From a virus, in the IMG/VR virus record IMGVR_UViG_3300030107_001446, positions 135,259 to 199,258 of that record: 64,000 nt of DNA, one strand, 5' to 3'. The notes beneath the pieces were generated by a model. It worked only from the letters and a program-made list of their open reading frames with translations, had not been told where the DNA came from and ran no database searches. Position numbers and translations under genes: made by a program. Shown here one piece after another: positions 5,795 to 14,174 of the stretch (within the stretch, counting starts at the first letter, position 1; each line of letters begins with the position of its first letter).

Positions 5795-5965
5795 ATGTCT
5801 AAAATAACAACTATTCAGACAATTCCACCAGTAAATGTTAAATTGTGGTCACACGGTTCTAAACACTTTTGGGCATACGATTACCCAGGAAATAGTAAGA
5901 ACGGACCATTTAAATCTGAGAAATTAGCATTACTTGACGCAACCCAATTCTCTAGTGATTCATGA
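5795..5965 (+). CDS. Small hypothetical protein, 56 aa
   Basis: The frame is open from an ATG at 5723, but that start lies inside the preceding gene and would add a Pro/Cys-rich leader unlike a natural N-terminus. ATG 5795 (MSKITTIQTI) is preferred. The product is likely a small beta-rich domain (VKLWSHGSKHFWAYDYPG). A TATACT at 5764-5769 may be a -10 element. The stop overlaps the next start (ATGA). Confidence 0.6.
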   Translation: MSKITTIQTIPPVNVKLWSHGSKHFWAYDYPGNSKNGPFKSEKLALLDATQFSSDS

Positions 5966-6153
5966 CAACAATTCCACACAAATTGCAGTTATTACTTAAC
6001 ACATACGATGAGGGATTATTACCCCCTGATTTACAAATAGAGATGGCACAGTTCTTAATAGATTGTGACCTACATAATGAGTTATTACAGTATCAACAAC
6101 TATGCGACTATTACATCGCTGAGGGTATATGTTATGACGTGCAATTAGCATGA
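5962..6153 (+). CDS. Small acidic hypothetical protein, 63 aa
   Basis: Coupled to the preceding gene by a 4-base ATGA overlap. It is acidic and Leu/Tyr/Gln-rich (KLQLLLNTYDEG, LQIEMAQFLIDCDLHNELLQ, then QYQQLCDYYIAEG), almost certainly all-helical. It is the last gene of the small-gene region before the hairpin boundary at 6170. No family recognised. Confidence 0.65.
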   Translation: MTTIPHKLQLLLNTYDEGLLPPDLQIEMAQFLIDCDLHNELLQYQQLCDYYIAEGICYDVQLA

Positions 6154-6169
6154 CTAATTAACACATAGT

Positions 6170-6215
6170 ATGCACACAGTTATTAACAATTAAGACAGTT
6201 AATTTCTGTGTGTAT
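6170..6215 (+). other. Long hairpin at the boundary between small-gene and structural regions
   Basis: ATGCACACAG (6170-6179) pairs with CTGTGTGTAT (6206-6215) over 10 positions with one G-U. After a symmetric TT/TT internal loop, ATTAAC (6182-6187) pairs with GTTAAT (6198-6203) around a 10-base loop. No T-run follows on either strand, so it is not a typical intrinsic terminator. A protein-binding site, transcript-end stabiliser or origin-related element are possibilities. Confidence 0.6.
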
Positions 6216-6269
6216 GTGTATATTAAAAAATCGATAAATGCTAACCTACAAAAGTATACCATCGATATC

Positions 6270-6301
6270 AAAAAATTTTCCCAGTAAAAAATTTCTCCAG
6301 T
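6270..6301 (+). repeat. Tandem 16-bp direct repeat immediately before start codon
   Basis: AAAAAATTTTCCCAGT (6270-6285) is followed at once by AAAAAATTTCTCCAGT (6286-6301), differing at two positions. The second copy ends at the ATG (6302) of the peptidase gene. No Shine-Dalgarno is present, so the repeat may be a regulator-binding site or an A/T-rich translation enhancer. Confidence 0.55.
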
Positions 6302-6781
6302 ATGGTTTTAAACCCTAGACAAGAAAAGAAAATCGCCCTGCAAGAAACCTATAAGGATTTGGTAGGTCTCCCATGGCCTGCTCGTAGGTATCCAGGGTGT
6401 TACGATATTATACAGAAATACGCTAAGGCACAATTAGACCTCGACCTACCTAACTTCTCAGGGGTCTACCAGTCATTCGCAGATGACGCTGTAGCACAGG
6501 CAAATGGTCTATGGATAGAGAAACCTACATGGGGTGAGGAATTAGACTTTACAAACCTACAGAAGGATGACCTATTATTGTTTAGGTTATATACACAGGA
6601 AGGTAGGATTGTTACTCCAGAGAATGAGCGTATACCTAATCATGGTGCTGCTTACCTAGGTGATGGTTATATGCTACATCAACCATATAAGGAGTTAAGT
6701 CAGATAGTAGACATGAAAAGTAGTGGATGTAAGATATATCAGACATCTTGTGTAGGTGTAGTTAGGAATAACACTACATAG
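6302..6781 (+). CDS. NlpC/P60-type cysteine peptidase, tail-tip-associated
   Basis: A 159-residue protein matching the NlpC/P60 pattern seen in phage tail proteins such as lambda gpK. A GC-YDIIQKYA helix (Cys near residue 34) follows an LVGLPW lead-in, and the expected LPNFSGVY lies downstream. A candidate catalytic His is in NHGAAYLGDGYML (near residue 118). Family members cut peptide cross-links in peptidoglycan. Its place just upstream of the spike and baseplate genes suggests local wall digestion during DNA entry, rather than lysis. The assignment rests on motif spacing; the Cys context is GC where DC is more usual. A tandem 16-bp repeat directly precedes the ATG. Confidence 0.75.
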   Translation: MVLNPRQEKKIALQETYKDLVGLPWPARRYPGCYDIIQKYAKAQLDLDLPNFSGVYQSFADDAVAQANGLWIEKPTWGEELDFTNLQKDDLLLFRLYTQEGRIVTPENERIPNHGAAYLGDGYMLHQPYKELSQIVDMKSSGCKIYQTSCVGVVRNNTT

Positions 6782-6806
6782 CAATAGACAACTGAATAAT
6801 AAGTTA

Positions 6807-6971
6807 ATGAGCAAAAGGTTTACTTTACAGATAGAGGAGACCTACGACGGTGATTGTTATGTTAACATACCACAGGATTTAATGGATGAATGTGGATGGA
6901 AAGCAGGAGATGTGCTAGAATATGAAGAAGAGACCGATGGGTCTGTTATCTTGATTAAAAGTGAAGAATGA
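6807..6971 (+). CDS. AbrB/SpoVT-like small DNA-binding protein, 54 aa
   Basis: The frame MSKRFTLQIEETYDGDCYV continues with NIPQDLMDECGWKAGDVLEY and ends in TDGSVILIKSEE. The order beta strand, hydrophobic-I-P, helix, GWKAGDVLEY, strand is the hallmark of the swapped-hairpin AbrB/MazE/SpoVT domain, and the length fits one such domain. These proteins dimerise and bind DNA as transition regulators or antitoxins. No toxin gene is adjacent, so a transcriptional or virion-linked role is more likely. It lies 25 bases after the peptidase gene. Confidence 0.75.
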   Translation: MSKRFTLQIEETYDGDCYVNIPQDLMDECGWKAGDVLEYEEETDGSVILIKSEE

Positions 6972-7062
6972 GATATAATCAAATAATGCTAACTATACTG
7001 GTTGTATGTAATATCATCAACTTGGTAAAAAATTAGCGTTTGAAAAAAATAAAAAAATCGTC

Positions 7063-7311
7063 GTGGAAACTCCAAAGTTTAACAGTGATGAGGAATTCAT
7101 CGCTTGGGCATTACAAAATATAAGTGAAGCAATAAAGAATCTATCCAGTAGAATAGAAGCTTTAGAGGGGGCAATAGGTAAAATGCCTCCCCCTGGTGCT
7201 GATATGATTAAGTATAAAGTCCCAGGTGATGACTCCTACTCTAATTTGAAAGAGTTATTTGATAATCTGTATAAGAGGATAAATACCTTAGAGAATAATA
7301 GTAAAACGTAG
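7063..7311 (+). CDS. Coiled-coil small protein, 82 aa (GTG start)
   Basis: Upstream, the frame is closed by a TAA at 7009-7011 and offers no ATG, so GTG 7063 is the likely start. Residues 15-40 form a heptad-like helix (ISEAIKNLSSRIEALEGAIG), followed by a Pro/Gly linker (KMPPPGADM) and a second helix (NLKELFDNLYKRINTLEN). This layout suits a small trimeric or dimeric structural or assembly protein. Its stop overlaps the GTG of the large structural gene by one base, implying coupled translation. Confidence 0.7.
   Translation: METPKFNSDEEFIAWALQNISEAIKNLSSRIEALEGAIGKMPPPGADMIKYKVPGDDSYSNLKELFDNLYKRINTLENNSKT
7278..7285 (+). promoter_or_regulatory. Candidate T4-type late promoter GATAAATA
   Basis: GATAAATA matches the NATAAATA form of the gp55-dependent late promoter and sits 26 bases before the GTG of the 1203-residue gene, though inside the 3' end of the preceding small gene. 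Position is right, but such A/T-rich octamers can occur by chance. Confidence 0.4.
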
Positions 7312-10300
7312 TGCCAGCTTATATTCAGGAAACAGGTCGAAGTTTTCCGAATCCTACTAAAGGCGGTGGTTTTAACCAAGTCTTTAAACGTCCTTCATCA
7401 GGTGAGTATACTACTCATGGAGATTACCCTGATGTAGGTAGCGGTATGGACTATAGTATCACCTTTGAGGGTGCTGGTCCAGGTACTATGCCTATGGGCA
7501 AAGATATTGTCCATTATATTGGTGATGATGACCCTACTAATGTTACCAGTGGTGGTGGGGAAAGAAGAGGAGTCTATAGATGGTATAGAGGGGTCAAAGA
7601 TGACCACATGTATACACAAGACCCTCAACAAAAGAAATCAGACTTCGGTTGCGAGAATGAGTCTTGGAGGACAGCAGCAGGAGGATATAACTCAGAACCT
7701 AGGCAAGGGACACCTGTATTCTATGTAATGAGAGAGCAGGTACCTAATAGTGTGCCACTCAATACCTATTACAGTCACTGGCCTGACGATTCACAACTGA
7801 CCGTAGGAGGTAATGTCCCTACTGGATTAAACGGAGTAGGTTGTGGAAGAAACAAATACTTTAATACTGGTAAGTTAGGATATGCCTTTACTTCAGAAGC
7901 AGATGCATTAGCATACTGTAGTGGTGGAGAGACTCCTGTCCCTCTATATGAGTATCTACATCCTGACCCAGACCATTTCTATACAATAGACCCTGCTAAT
8001 GAAGTTAATCTTAGTGGTGGTCCTATAGCACCTAAACATGCCTATGGTGGAGAATACTCCTACCTAGGCATTTTGTGTTGGGTATTTGCTGAACCTCCTA
8101 GAGATGCACCTACCGATACTATAGTAGACGTAGGTAAAATAGGTCCAACAGGGCAAACTCTTAACAAGAGTGGTTGGTATGACTACACTGATGATGACCA
8201 ATACTCCTATGGTGAGTCTGGATGGGGTTCTGGAGGGTGGTCTGAGTTCATGTATAGGCAAATGCGTGACTCAAACAGTAATGCAGTAGAGGGTCCACCT
8301 GCTGTTAACGGTTGGGGTAACCCAGATAACGTAGATATGCTATCTAATGATGCTCAATTTGAATGGGCTTATGGTTTATCTGGTGCTGTAAAGGGTGCTG
8401 TGCCTAGATTCCTCGGTTTTGAGGACATGTATGATGCTCAATTCGTCTTTTATTTGTTTGATACCTCCTTCCCATGGAATGGTCCTATCTTTTCTACACA
8501 GTATATCCTCTCAAATGCGAAATGTTGTCCAAATACTACTGACCCAGAGGGTTGTCCGCAGTGTGCACCAGTATGGACGTACCATTCTCACTTCTATGAG
8601 ATACAATCAGACTCATGGGAGACTACAAAAACAGAGATTTCCATACATGATGAGAGTAGTACGGGTGTAAAAGAGTCATTCTGGACTATAGGAACTGATT
8701 CTACTACACTATTCTTCCGTTATGTTACCCGTACAGGTGACTTTAACCGTGGAGATAAGATAAATGGGTGGGATATTGACGCAGTTTACTACTTTGGTGA
8801 TGAATTAAAGTGTGGAATAATGGAATTAACGTGGGATCAGGGTAGTGGTGCAACGAAAAATACCTTTTCTTATCAACAATCCTTCACTTCTACGGATAAT
8901 GGGGAGATAGAAGTGCTTGCTGGCTACGGTGTACCCAATAAAGCAGCGTTTTGTGGCACATATGAGTTTCCAAAGAAGATATCTTACTGGAAAGTAGAGG
9001 TAGATCCACAGGCTTTGATACCTCATCGTAAGATGGATGAGGCAGAAATGCGAGCTGTAGTCGGAGATGATGGTACAATCGTCGCAATAGACATAGTTAA
9101 TGGCGGTAGAGGGTATGTTTTAGAGGATACAATCATAGAATTAACGCATCCGAGGGAAATGGATAACTTCTCTGCTACGGATACAGCAGATTTTATGGAA
9201 AATAGTATTAATAGTGACACGGATTACGATAAAGCACTCGGTAATAGTCGCACAGAGAAAGGATTTAAGCGTAAAAACATGGAATCTGCTGTAAAAGCGT
9301 ATGGAACGCATAGCGGAATCGTGGATTTGAGTAAAGATAAGAATAATGAGCTCTATAAACTGAAAAAAGCAGTCGTAGAAGTAGAGAAAATAGACGAAGC
9401 AGGTACAATTAAGCGTGTAAGAGTCGTAGATGGTGGTGCAGGATACAACCAAGCGAATGTTCCTACCGTAATGATAGTACAACCAGAGAAAATTAAGGTA
9501 TCAGAGGACGCATCTCAGGATGAGATAGCTGCGACTGAGAAAGGAATGCAAGAAGCATGGAATCACGAGTTTACGGATGGAGATGTGCAACCAATTTCAT
9601 CTACATTTGACAAAGAAACCATGGGAATCATCGGATCTTCCATGGGAGTCTCCCCACAGGGAGAAAATTCAGGATCATCTGTCTATGTTGAGGTACCAGA
9701 CTCCTATGTAAGGGCAGCTAGTGACGGTGTAGACGACGATGTAACCAAATTATGCATGAATATACCCGCAGAATGTATTAATGTAGATGCTAAGGGTTAT
9801 ATTTCTGATGCTATGCCTGATGAAACCCAGTTTGAAATCATATCTGGAGCAGATCCAAACGGTATAGGACTATTTGAGAAGGAAGTGATGCCATATGCAT
9901 ATAGTGGCACTGCTCAAGTAGACCAATACTCAGAGAATGTCTCCCACTTATACGGTCCATTTGGTAAACAGAGGTGTATTGAGGTAAGACAACCTAAACT
10001 TTACAACATAACTCGTTGGTTTGATATGCCATGTGCATATTTGGATGCTAACGAGGCAGGTGAGCAGAAGGCATTTGGTTATCTACCCTTTAAATACTGT
10101 GGTTCTGAGCAGAAGGATGCAACCTTTAGAGTATCACTTAGTTGTGAGGGACGTATAACTGGTAGTCAAGGTGGTGCGTGTATGGATTTCATACAGAGTT
10201 TACCTACTCCGCATCTACAACAGAAGAGACCTACACCAACAAACAATAGATGTTGGAATTGTAGACGTGGTAATGTACCTGGTAGGTGTTACCGTGACCC

Positions 10301-10922
10301 TAGTGACCCTAATGACATTGTATTTGTGCCAGTAGGTTTGGATGAGAATACTTACGACTATAATAGGAGTAACTTTACAGAGCTAGAGCAGTTACAAATG
10401 TGGGCAGGGCAGAATATTACCAGTGCAGCCGCAGTGCAGACATGGTTAGGACACCCAACCGCACAAGACCCTGCTGGTACTCCGCACTCTGTTGATTATA
10501 CTGAGCTTACTGTTGCGTCATGTAGCGGAGGAGTCCCGCCAAATGAGTGTTGGGATACCTATGTGCGTGGAGTAACTGCGTCAGACGGTCCATTAGTAGT
10601 GTATAGTGAGTACGATGCGAACGGAAATGGCGGTGGTGGTAGTACCTTCTGTCAGACAAGTCAATTATATGACTCTTGTGTTGCACTAGATAAGTGTATG
10701 GATGCGTCTATTGCCATCAACCCTAAGCGTATGACTGGTAGTGGCACTAATGCACGGATGTTAATGGGTCCGTATAATGGAACTATGACCGTGCGGAATT
10801 ATCTTACTGGTGGTACTATTGCACTAGATAAGAGTATCAAGAATTATGGTAACCCATACTTTGATGAGTGTAGTGAGGAGAATGCGTGGACAGAAGGTAC
10901 ACAGGTTAACGAGGATTTATAA
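7311..10922 (+). CDS. Large virion structural protein, 1203 aa, with DUF5648-like repeats
   Basis: Starts at GTG in a TAGTG overlap with the preceding gene. Residues about 85-260 contain at least two repeats of the DHFYT type seen in DUF5648 (KDDHMYTQDP, later DPDHFYTIDPANEV), which pair a Tyr-rich strand with a Gly-rich turn. Residues about 585-600 and 710-725 carry GxGY modules (VNGGRGYVL, VDGGAGYNQ) shared with the giant protein and gp8. Residues about 620-800 are unusually Lys/Glu-rich; the last 350 are Cys-rich, including WNCRRGNVPGRCY. It lies between the peptidase and the PAAR-like spike, the position of the baseplate hub (gp5 region) in T4-like phages, but no lysozyme domain is visible. 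A hub- or tail-tip-associated protein is likely. Confidence 0.75.
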   Translation: MPAYIQETGRSFPNPTKGGGFNQVFKRPSSGEYTTHGDYPDVGSGMDYSITFEGAGPGTMPMGKDIVHYIGDDDPTNVTSGGGERRGVYRWYRGVKDDHMYTQDPQQKKSDFGCENESWRTAAGGYNSEPRQGTPVFYVMREQVPNSVPLNTYYSHWPDDSQLTVGGNVPTGLNGVGCGRNKYFNTGKLGYAFTSEADALAYCSGGETPVPLYEYLHPDPDHFYTIDPANEVNLSGGPIAPKHAYGGEYSYLGILCWVFAEPPRDAPTDTIVDVGKIGPTGQTLNKSGWYDYTDDDQYSYGESGWGSGGWSEFMYRQMRDSNSNAVEGPPAVNGWGNPDNVDMLSNDAQFEWAYGLSGAVKGAVPRFLGFEDMYDAQFVFYLFDTSFPWNGPIFSTQYILSNAKCCPNTTDPEGCPQCAPVWTYHSHFYEIQSDSWETTKTEISIHDESSTGVKESFWTIGTDSTTLFFRYVTRTGDFNRGDKINGWDIDAVYYFGDELKCGIMELTWDQGSGATKNTFSYQQSFTSTDNGEIEVLAGYGVPNKAAFCGTYEFPKKISYWKVEVDPQALIPHRKMDEAEMRAVVGDDGTIVAIDIVNGGRGYVLEDTIIELTHPREMDNFSATDTADFMENSINSDTDYDKALGNSRTEKGFKRKNMESAVKAYGTHSGIVDLSKDKNNELYKLKKAVVEVEKIDEAGTIKRVRVVDGGAGYNQANVPTVMIVQPEKIKVSEDASQDEIAATEKGMQEAWNHEFTDGDVQPISSTFDKETMGIIGSSMGVSPQGENSGSSVYVEVPDSYVRAASDGVDDDVTKLCMNIPAECINVDAKGYISDAMPDETQFEIISGADPNGIGLFEKEVMPYAYSGTAQVDQYSENVSHLYGPFGKQRCIEVRQPKLYNITRWFDMPCAYLDANEAGEQKAFGYLPFKYCGSEQKDATFRVSLSCEGRITGSQGGACMDFIQSLPTPHLQQKRPTPTNNRCWNCRRGNVPGRCYRDPSDPNDIVFVPVGLDENTYDYNRSNFTELEQLQMWAGQNITSAAAVQTWLGHPTAQDPAGTPHSVDYTELTVASCSGGVPPNECWDTYVRGVTASDGPLVVYSEYDANGNGGGGSTFCQTSQLYDSCVALDKCMDASIAINPKRMTGSGTNARMLMGPYNGTMTVRNYLTGGTIALDKSIKNYGNPYFDECSEENAWTEGTQVNEDL

Positions 10923-11455
10923 TGGCATTTGGATTTTTAAAACCAGTTGCATCACTTAACGGACTACCTTGCAGTGGTCACGGACTTTGTTTGCCTTCTA
11001 CTATACACTCTGTACAGAGTTGTGGTAGTCCTCCTATTCCTTATTCTATTGTGATTAAGGAATTTACATGTTGGTGGCCTCCGCACCCTACGGTTCCCTT
11101 CTTCCCTGTTACACCATTACGTGCTACAGTGTTAGTGAATCGTATTCCCATCATGTTATTGGGTGATACATTCATACCACACATTGCTGTGTGTACCAAT
11201 ATAATTGTGTACATATGTCCTTGTGGTAAGGCAATGTGTCCAACGCCCACTCCAATCCCTTGTAGCGTCCTTACAATCGAAGATGGTGGAGGAGTCGGTC
11301 ATACTAGAATCTGTATGGCAACGACCTTTACTGTATTTGCATTGAAGCGACCTATAGGTAGGATTCTGGATCCGTTAGGAGTTGGATTCTCAGGGTTTAG
11401 TTACCCTTGTTCATCTGTGGTTGCATTTGGGCATGCAACTGTGTTAGCATCATAG
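10922..11455 (+). CDS. PAAR-like membrane-piercing spike tip protein, 177 aa
   Basis: Overlaps the previous stop by one base (TAATG). The protein is rich in Pro, Gly, Cys and His, with PAAR-like turns: CSGHGLCLPSTIHSVQSCG (residues 17-35), VLVNRIPIMLLGDTF (near 73-88), then PHIAVCTN and a repeat of similar strands. PAAR proteins cap the beta-helical central spike of contractile tails and T6SS, forming a sharp cone that often holds a metal ion through His/Cys. Ten or more Cys make metal binding or cross-linking plausible. Its place before gp25 and gp6 matches other T4-like phages. Confidence 0.85.
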   Translation: MAFGFLKPVASLNGLPCSGHGLCLPSTIHSVQSCGSPPIPYSIVIKEFTCWWPPHPTVPFFPVTPLRATVLVNRIPIMLLGDTFIPHIAVCTNIIVYICPCGKAMCPTPTPIPCSVLTIEDGGGVGHTRICMATTFTVFALKRPIGRILDPLGVGFSGFSYPCSSVVAFGHATVLAS

Positions 11456-11471
11456 TAGTTTATTTTAAATT

Positions 11472-11609
11472 ATGGCATTATACTCGTCAACTGGTGGATA
11501 TATTACTCCTCCTGCAAAGAAAACAAGACAAGGAAACTCGAAAAACACAAAATTGAGTGCTACTTCTCGTAATGGAGCAAGAAAAAAATATAGGGGTCAA
11601 GGAAAATAG
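11472..11609 (+). CDS. Very small basic protein, 45 aa
   Basis: Reads MALYSSTGGYITPPAKKTRQ with a basic C-terminus (NGARKKYRGQGK). It lies 16 bases after the PAAR gene and 11 bases before the late promoter of gp25. It is Lys/Arg/Gly/Ser-rich and probably disordered. Position between spike and baseplate genes suggests a structural or assembly peptide; no function can be named. Confidence 0.65.
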   Translation: MALYSSTGGYITPPAKKTRQGNSKNTKLSATSRNGARKKYRGQGK

Positions 11610-11620
11610 TCGGGAAACCC

Positions 11621-11628
11621 TATAAATA
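11621..11628 (+). promoter_or_regulatory. T4-type late promoter TATAAATA before gp25
   Basis: An exact TATAAATA, preceded by CC as in CTATAAATA. Initiation would fall around 11640, giving a leader of about 15 bases before the preferred gp25 ATG at 11656. This octamer is recognised by the gp55-type sigma factor in T4-like phages. Confidence 0.8.
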
Positions 11629-11655
11629 AACATATTGGCACTAAATATAGGTAAT

Positions 11656-12069
11656 ATGCCATCGTATAGGTTCAGATCTGAAAAATATATCAGTAGAGGG
11701 TTTAAGGATTTAGCAGTCTCTTTTAAACCAAACCCTTCTACAGGAGATTTTGGTGTGGTCAAAAATGAAAACGCTATAAAACAGTCTGTCCGAAACATCA
11801 TATTAACAATGTTTGGTGAAAGACCTTTTCAATATGAAATTGGGTCTAGGGTTAAAGCACTATTGTTTGAGCCTTGGGATCCATTTAGTGCTGATAGTAT
11901 GAAAAGTGAAATTCGTAATGCTCTGGATAGATTAGAACCAAGAATCGAAGTTAACCAAATTAAGTTAAGGGATGATTCTGATATAAATTCCATCCAGGTT
12001 GGTATTGACTACACTATCGTGGGTCAAGAAGAAATACAAAACGTCGAATTTCTCTTAGAGAGAGCATAA
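11656..12069 (+). CDS. 25: Baseplate wedge protein gp25
   Basis: A 137-residue T4 gp25/T6SS TssE-family protein. The core has the usual pattern: DLAVSFKPNPSTGD near the start, VKNENAIKQSVRNIILTMFGERPFQYE in two parts around residues 36-62, then a SRVKALLFEP turn and a C-terminal sheet ending in VEFLLERA. T4 gp25 has 132 residues. It joins gp6 and gp53 in the wedge and helps start sheath assembly. A TTG 21 bases upstream is in frame, but ATG 11656 gives the conserved start and fits the late promoter leader. The stop overlaps the gp6 start (TAATG). Confidence 0.92.
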   Translation: MPSYRFRSEKYISRGFKDLAVSFKPNPSTGDFGVVKNENAIKQSVRNIILTMFGERPFQYEIGSRVKALLFEPWDPFSADSMKSEIRNALDRLEPRIEVNQIKLRDDSDINSIQVGIDYTIVGQEEIQNVEFLLERA

Positions 12070-14168
12070 TGTCCGCTATTCCATCACAATTAACGTCGTT
12101 AGACTTCTTTGAAATCAAAGAATCTATCAGATCTTACCTTAGAACTCGTAAAGAATTCACAGACTACGACTTTGAAGGTAGTTCTGCGTCATATTTGATA
12201 GATATTCTTGCTTATAACACTTATTATACTGCCTTTAATGCTAATATGGCATTAAATGAGGCATTTTTGGAGACTGCTACTGTTAGAGATAACATTGTAA
12301 GGATAGCAAAGCAGTTAAATTACACTCCAAGGTCTATAAAAGCAGCTAGAGCATGCTTGAGATTGGTTGCACAGACAACAACATCTCTAAATGGCACTAC
12401 ATTCCCAGAATTTTGCACATTACATAAAGGTGATGTGTTTGTAGCAGAGAATGAGGCTGATACTTTTACCTTTGCATTGACAGAAGACATCAAAGTTGCG
12501 GTAGATTCATCTACTGGAAAGGCAACCTTCGATAATGTATTGGTATATCAGGGAAATCTGCTAACATACAACTATACAGTTGATTATACAGTCAAGCAGG
12601 ACTATGTAATACCTGCTGAAAACGTTGATACCTCTCTTTTGAGAGTAGATGTATCTCCAAATGCTCAATCCTCTGAAACTGACACCTATAGTCAGGCAGC
12701 AAACATCACATCTACTGATGCTACCTCAAGGATTTACTATTTGGAAGAGGCAGATGACCTTAGATACCGTTTAGTCTTCGGTGATGGGGTTATTGGACGT
12801 AAATTAATCGATGGAGAATACCTTACCCTCACCTATGTGGTAACAAATGGTGTTGAGGCTAATGGATGTAAGAATTTTGACTATATTGGTTATATAAACG
12901 ACTCAGATGGTAGACCAATTAACCCTTCTGCCATCACATTGGTCACCAAAGACGCTGCACAGGACGGTGAAGAGCACGAAACCGCACTTTCGGTTAAGTT
13001 TAGAGCACCTAGGGCATATGCAACCCAAAACAGGGCAGTTACTGAAACAGATTATGAGCATATCGTCTCTGAAATCTATCCACAAGCAGCTTCAGTGACT
13101 GCTTATGGTGGTGAGAAGTTAAATCCACCTGTTTATGGTAAAGTTTATGTCGCTATACGACCAAAAACAGGAAATAAGCTTAATGAGACAACAAAACAGA
13201 AGATAAAAAACGATTTGAAGAAATATTCAGTCGCTTCTATTGAACCAGTCATCATTGACCCAACTTCTTTCTACGTTATTCCAAAATCTTACGTTTATTA
13301 CAACGGAAACGAGACTGGACTTACTGGATCGCAACTTGGCACTAAAGTTTTACAGTCTATTGATGCTTATAACAGAAATGGACAGAATAACAGGTTTGGA
13401 GGACGTATAGACGGCTCTAAATTTGGTGCAATGCTTGATAATAGCGATACCTCCATTGCAGGTAACGTTACACAGATGACTTTAGGTCAAAATCTCGATA
13501 AATTCACTTTTGGTAACGTATTTACCCAATGTCTTGATTTTGGTAACCCACTTTATAACCCATCTAACTATTCTGGCAATCCAGATGGAGGAGATGGTGA
13601 TAATACAGGTGTTTCCTGTAAACCTTCCTTCTCTGTTGCTAAATCTGGTACATTTTATGCCACAGGCTACACAGAAGACCTTGTAAACCTCACTTTAAGT
13701 GATGGTGCTACTGCTGCTGCTATATCAACTCCTGGTTTAAGCACAAATGTAACAAATCAGGTGTTAGTCCCAGTAAATATAAGAGATGATGGATCAGGAA
13801 ACCTTATTCTAGTTACTACTAGAGATGAGACTGAATTGATACTCAATCCTTCCGTTGGAAGTGTAGATTATGCGAATGGAATAGTCTGTGTTGGACCGAT
13901 TGCAATACAAGGCACTCCAGATGATACTGAAAGACTTCCAATTCAAGTATTACCAGCTGGTGGATCAATTAATATCCCACCAGGTGTAGATCCAACAATC
14001 TTTAACCCATCAGTCAATCCTATTGACTATACAATCAACGATACTGCAATCCCCACCTTCGATCCTAACAACTTTAATGGTTTCAATTTCGGTGATATTG
14101 GGGGCATAAATATTATCGATTATCCAACTGATACGTTCACGTATCCAGTCAGCGACTCCTGTTTCTAA
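12069..14168 (+). CDS. 6: Baseplate wedge protein gp6 (baseplate J family)
   Basis: 699 residues against 660 in T4 gp6. The N-terminus (TSLDFFEIKESIRSYL, then DYDFEGSSASYLIDILAYNT) is the typical gp6/baseplate J opening. The centre has DLRYRLVFGDGVIGRKL and RAPRAYATQNRAVTETDYE, which is diagnostic of the family. gp6 dimers form the iris-like inner ring of the baseplate and clamp gp25 and gp53. The C-terminal 180 residues (from the DGGDGDNTGVSCKP linker onward) are Asn/Pro/Thr-rich with an extra beta domain not expected from T4. Translation is coupled to gp25. Confidence 0.9.
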   Translation: MSAIPSQLTSLDFFEIKESIRSYLRTRKEFTDYDFEGSSASYLIDILAYNTYYTAFNANMALNEAFLETATVRDNIVRIAKQLNYTPRSIKAARACLRLVAQTTTSLNGTTFPEFCTLHKGDVFVAENEADTFTFALTEDIKVAVDSSTGKATFDNVLVYQGNLLTYNYTVDYTVKQDYVIPAENVDTSLLRVDVSPNAQSSETDTYSQAANITSTDATSRIYYLEEADDLRYRLVFGDGVIGRKLIDGEYLTLTYVVTNGVEANGCKNFDYIGYINDSDGRPINPSAITLVTKDAAQDGEEHETALSVKFRAPRAYATQNRAVTETDYEHIVSEIYPQAASVTAYGGEKLNPPVYGKVYVAIRPKTGNKLNETTKQKIKNDLKKYSVASIEPVIIDPTSFYVIPKSYVYYNGNETGLTGSQLGTKVLQSIDAYNRNGQNNRFGGRIDGSKFGAMLDNSDTSIAGNVTQMTLGQNLDKFTFGNVFTQCLDFGNPLYNPSNYSGNPDGGDGDNTGVSCKPSFSVAKSGTFYATGYTEDLVNLTLSDGATAAAISTPGLSTNVTNQVLVPVNIRDDGSGNLILVTTRDETELILNPSVGSVDYANGIVCVGPIAIQGTPDDTERLPIQVLPAGGSINIPPGVDPTIFNPSVNPIDYTINDTAIPTFDPNNFNGFNFGDIGGINIIDYPTDTFTYPVSDSCF

Positions 14169-14174
14169 GAATAA

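Noticed and set aside
6986-7036. Tiny hydrophobic frame after the AbrB-like gene
   Set aside because: Only about 16 codons, no ribosome-binding site and no supporting context.
9141-9482. Minus-strand frame of 113 codons
   Set aside because: It lies opposite a well-supported + gene and has low-complexity Tyr/Cys/Ile content typical of antisense shadows.
11635-11655. TTG start for gp25
   Set aside because: It would lie at or before the expected late transcription start; the ATG at 11656 matches the family length.
12907-13098. Second + strand frame inside gp6
   Set aside because: gp6 family motifs are continuous across this stretch in the main frame, so the alternative frame is chance.
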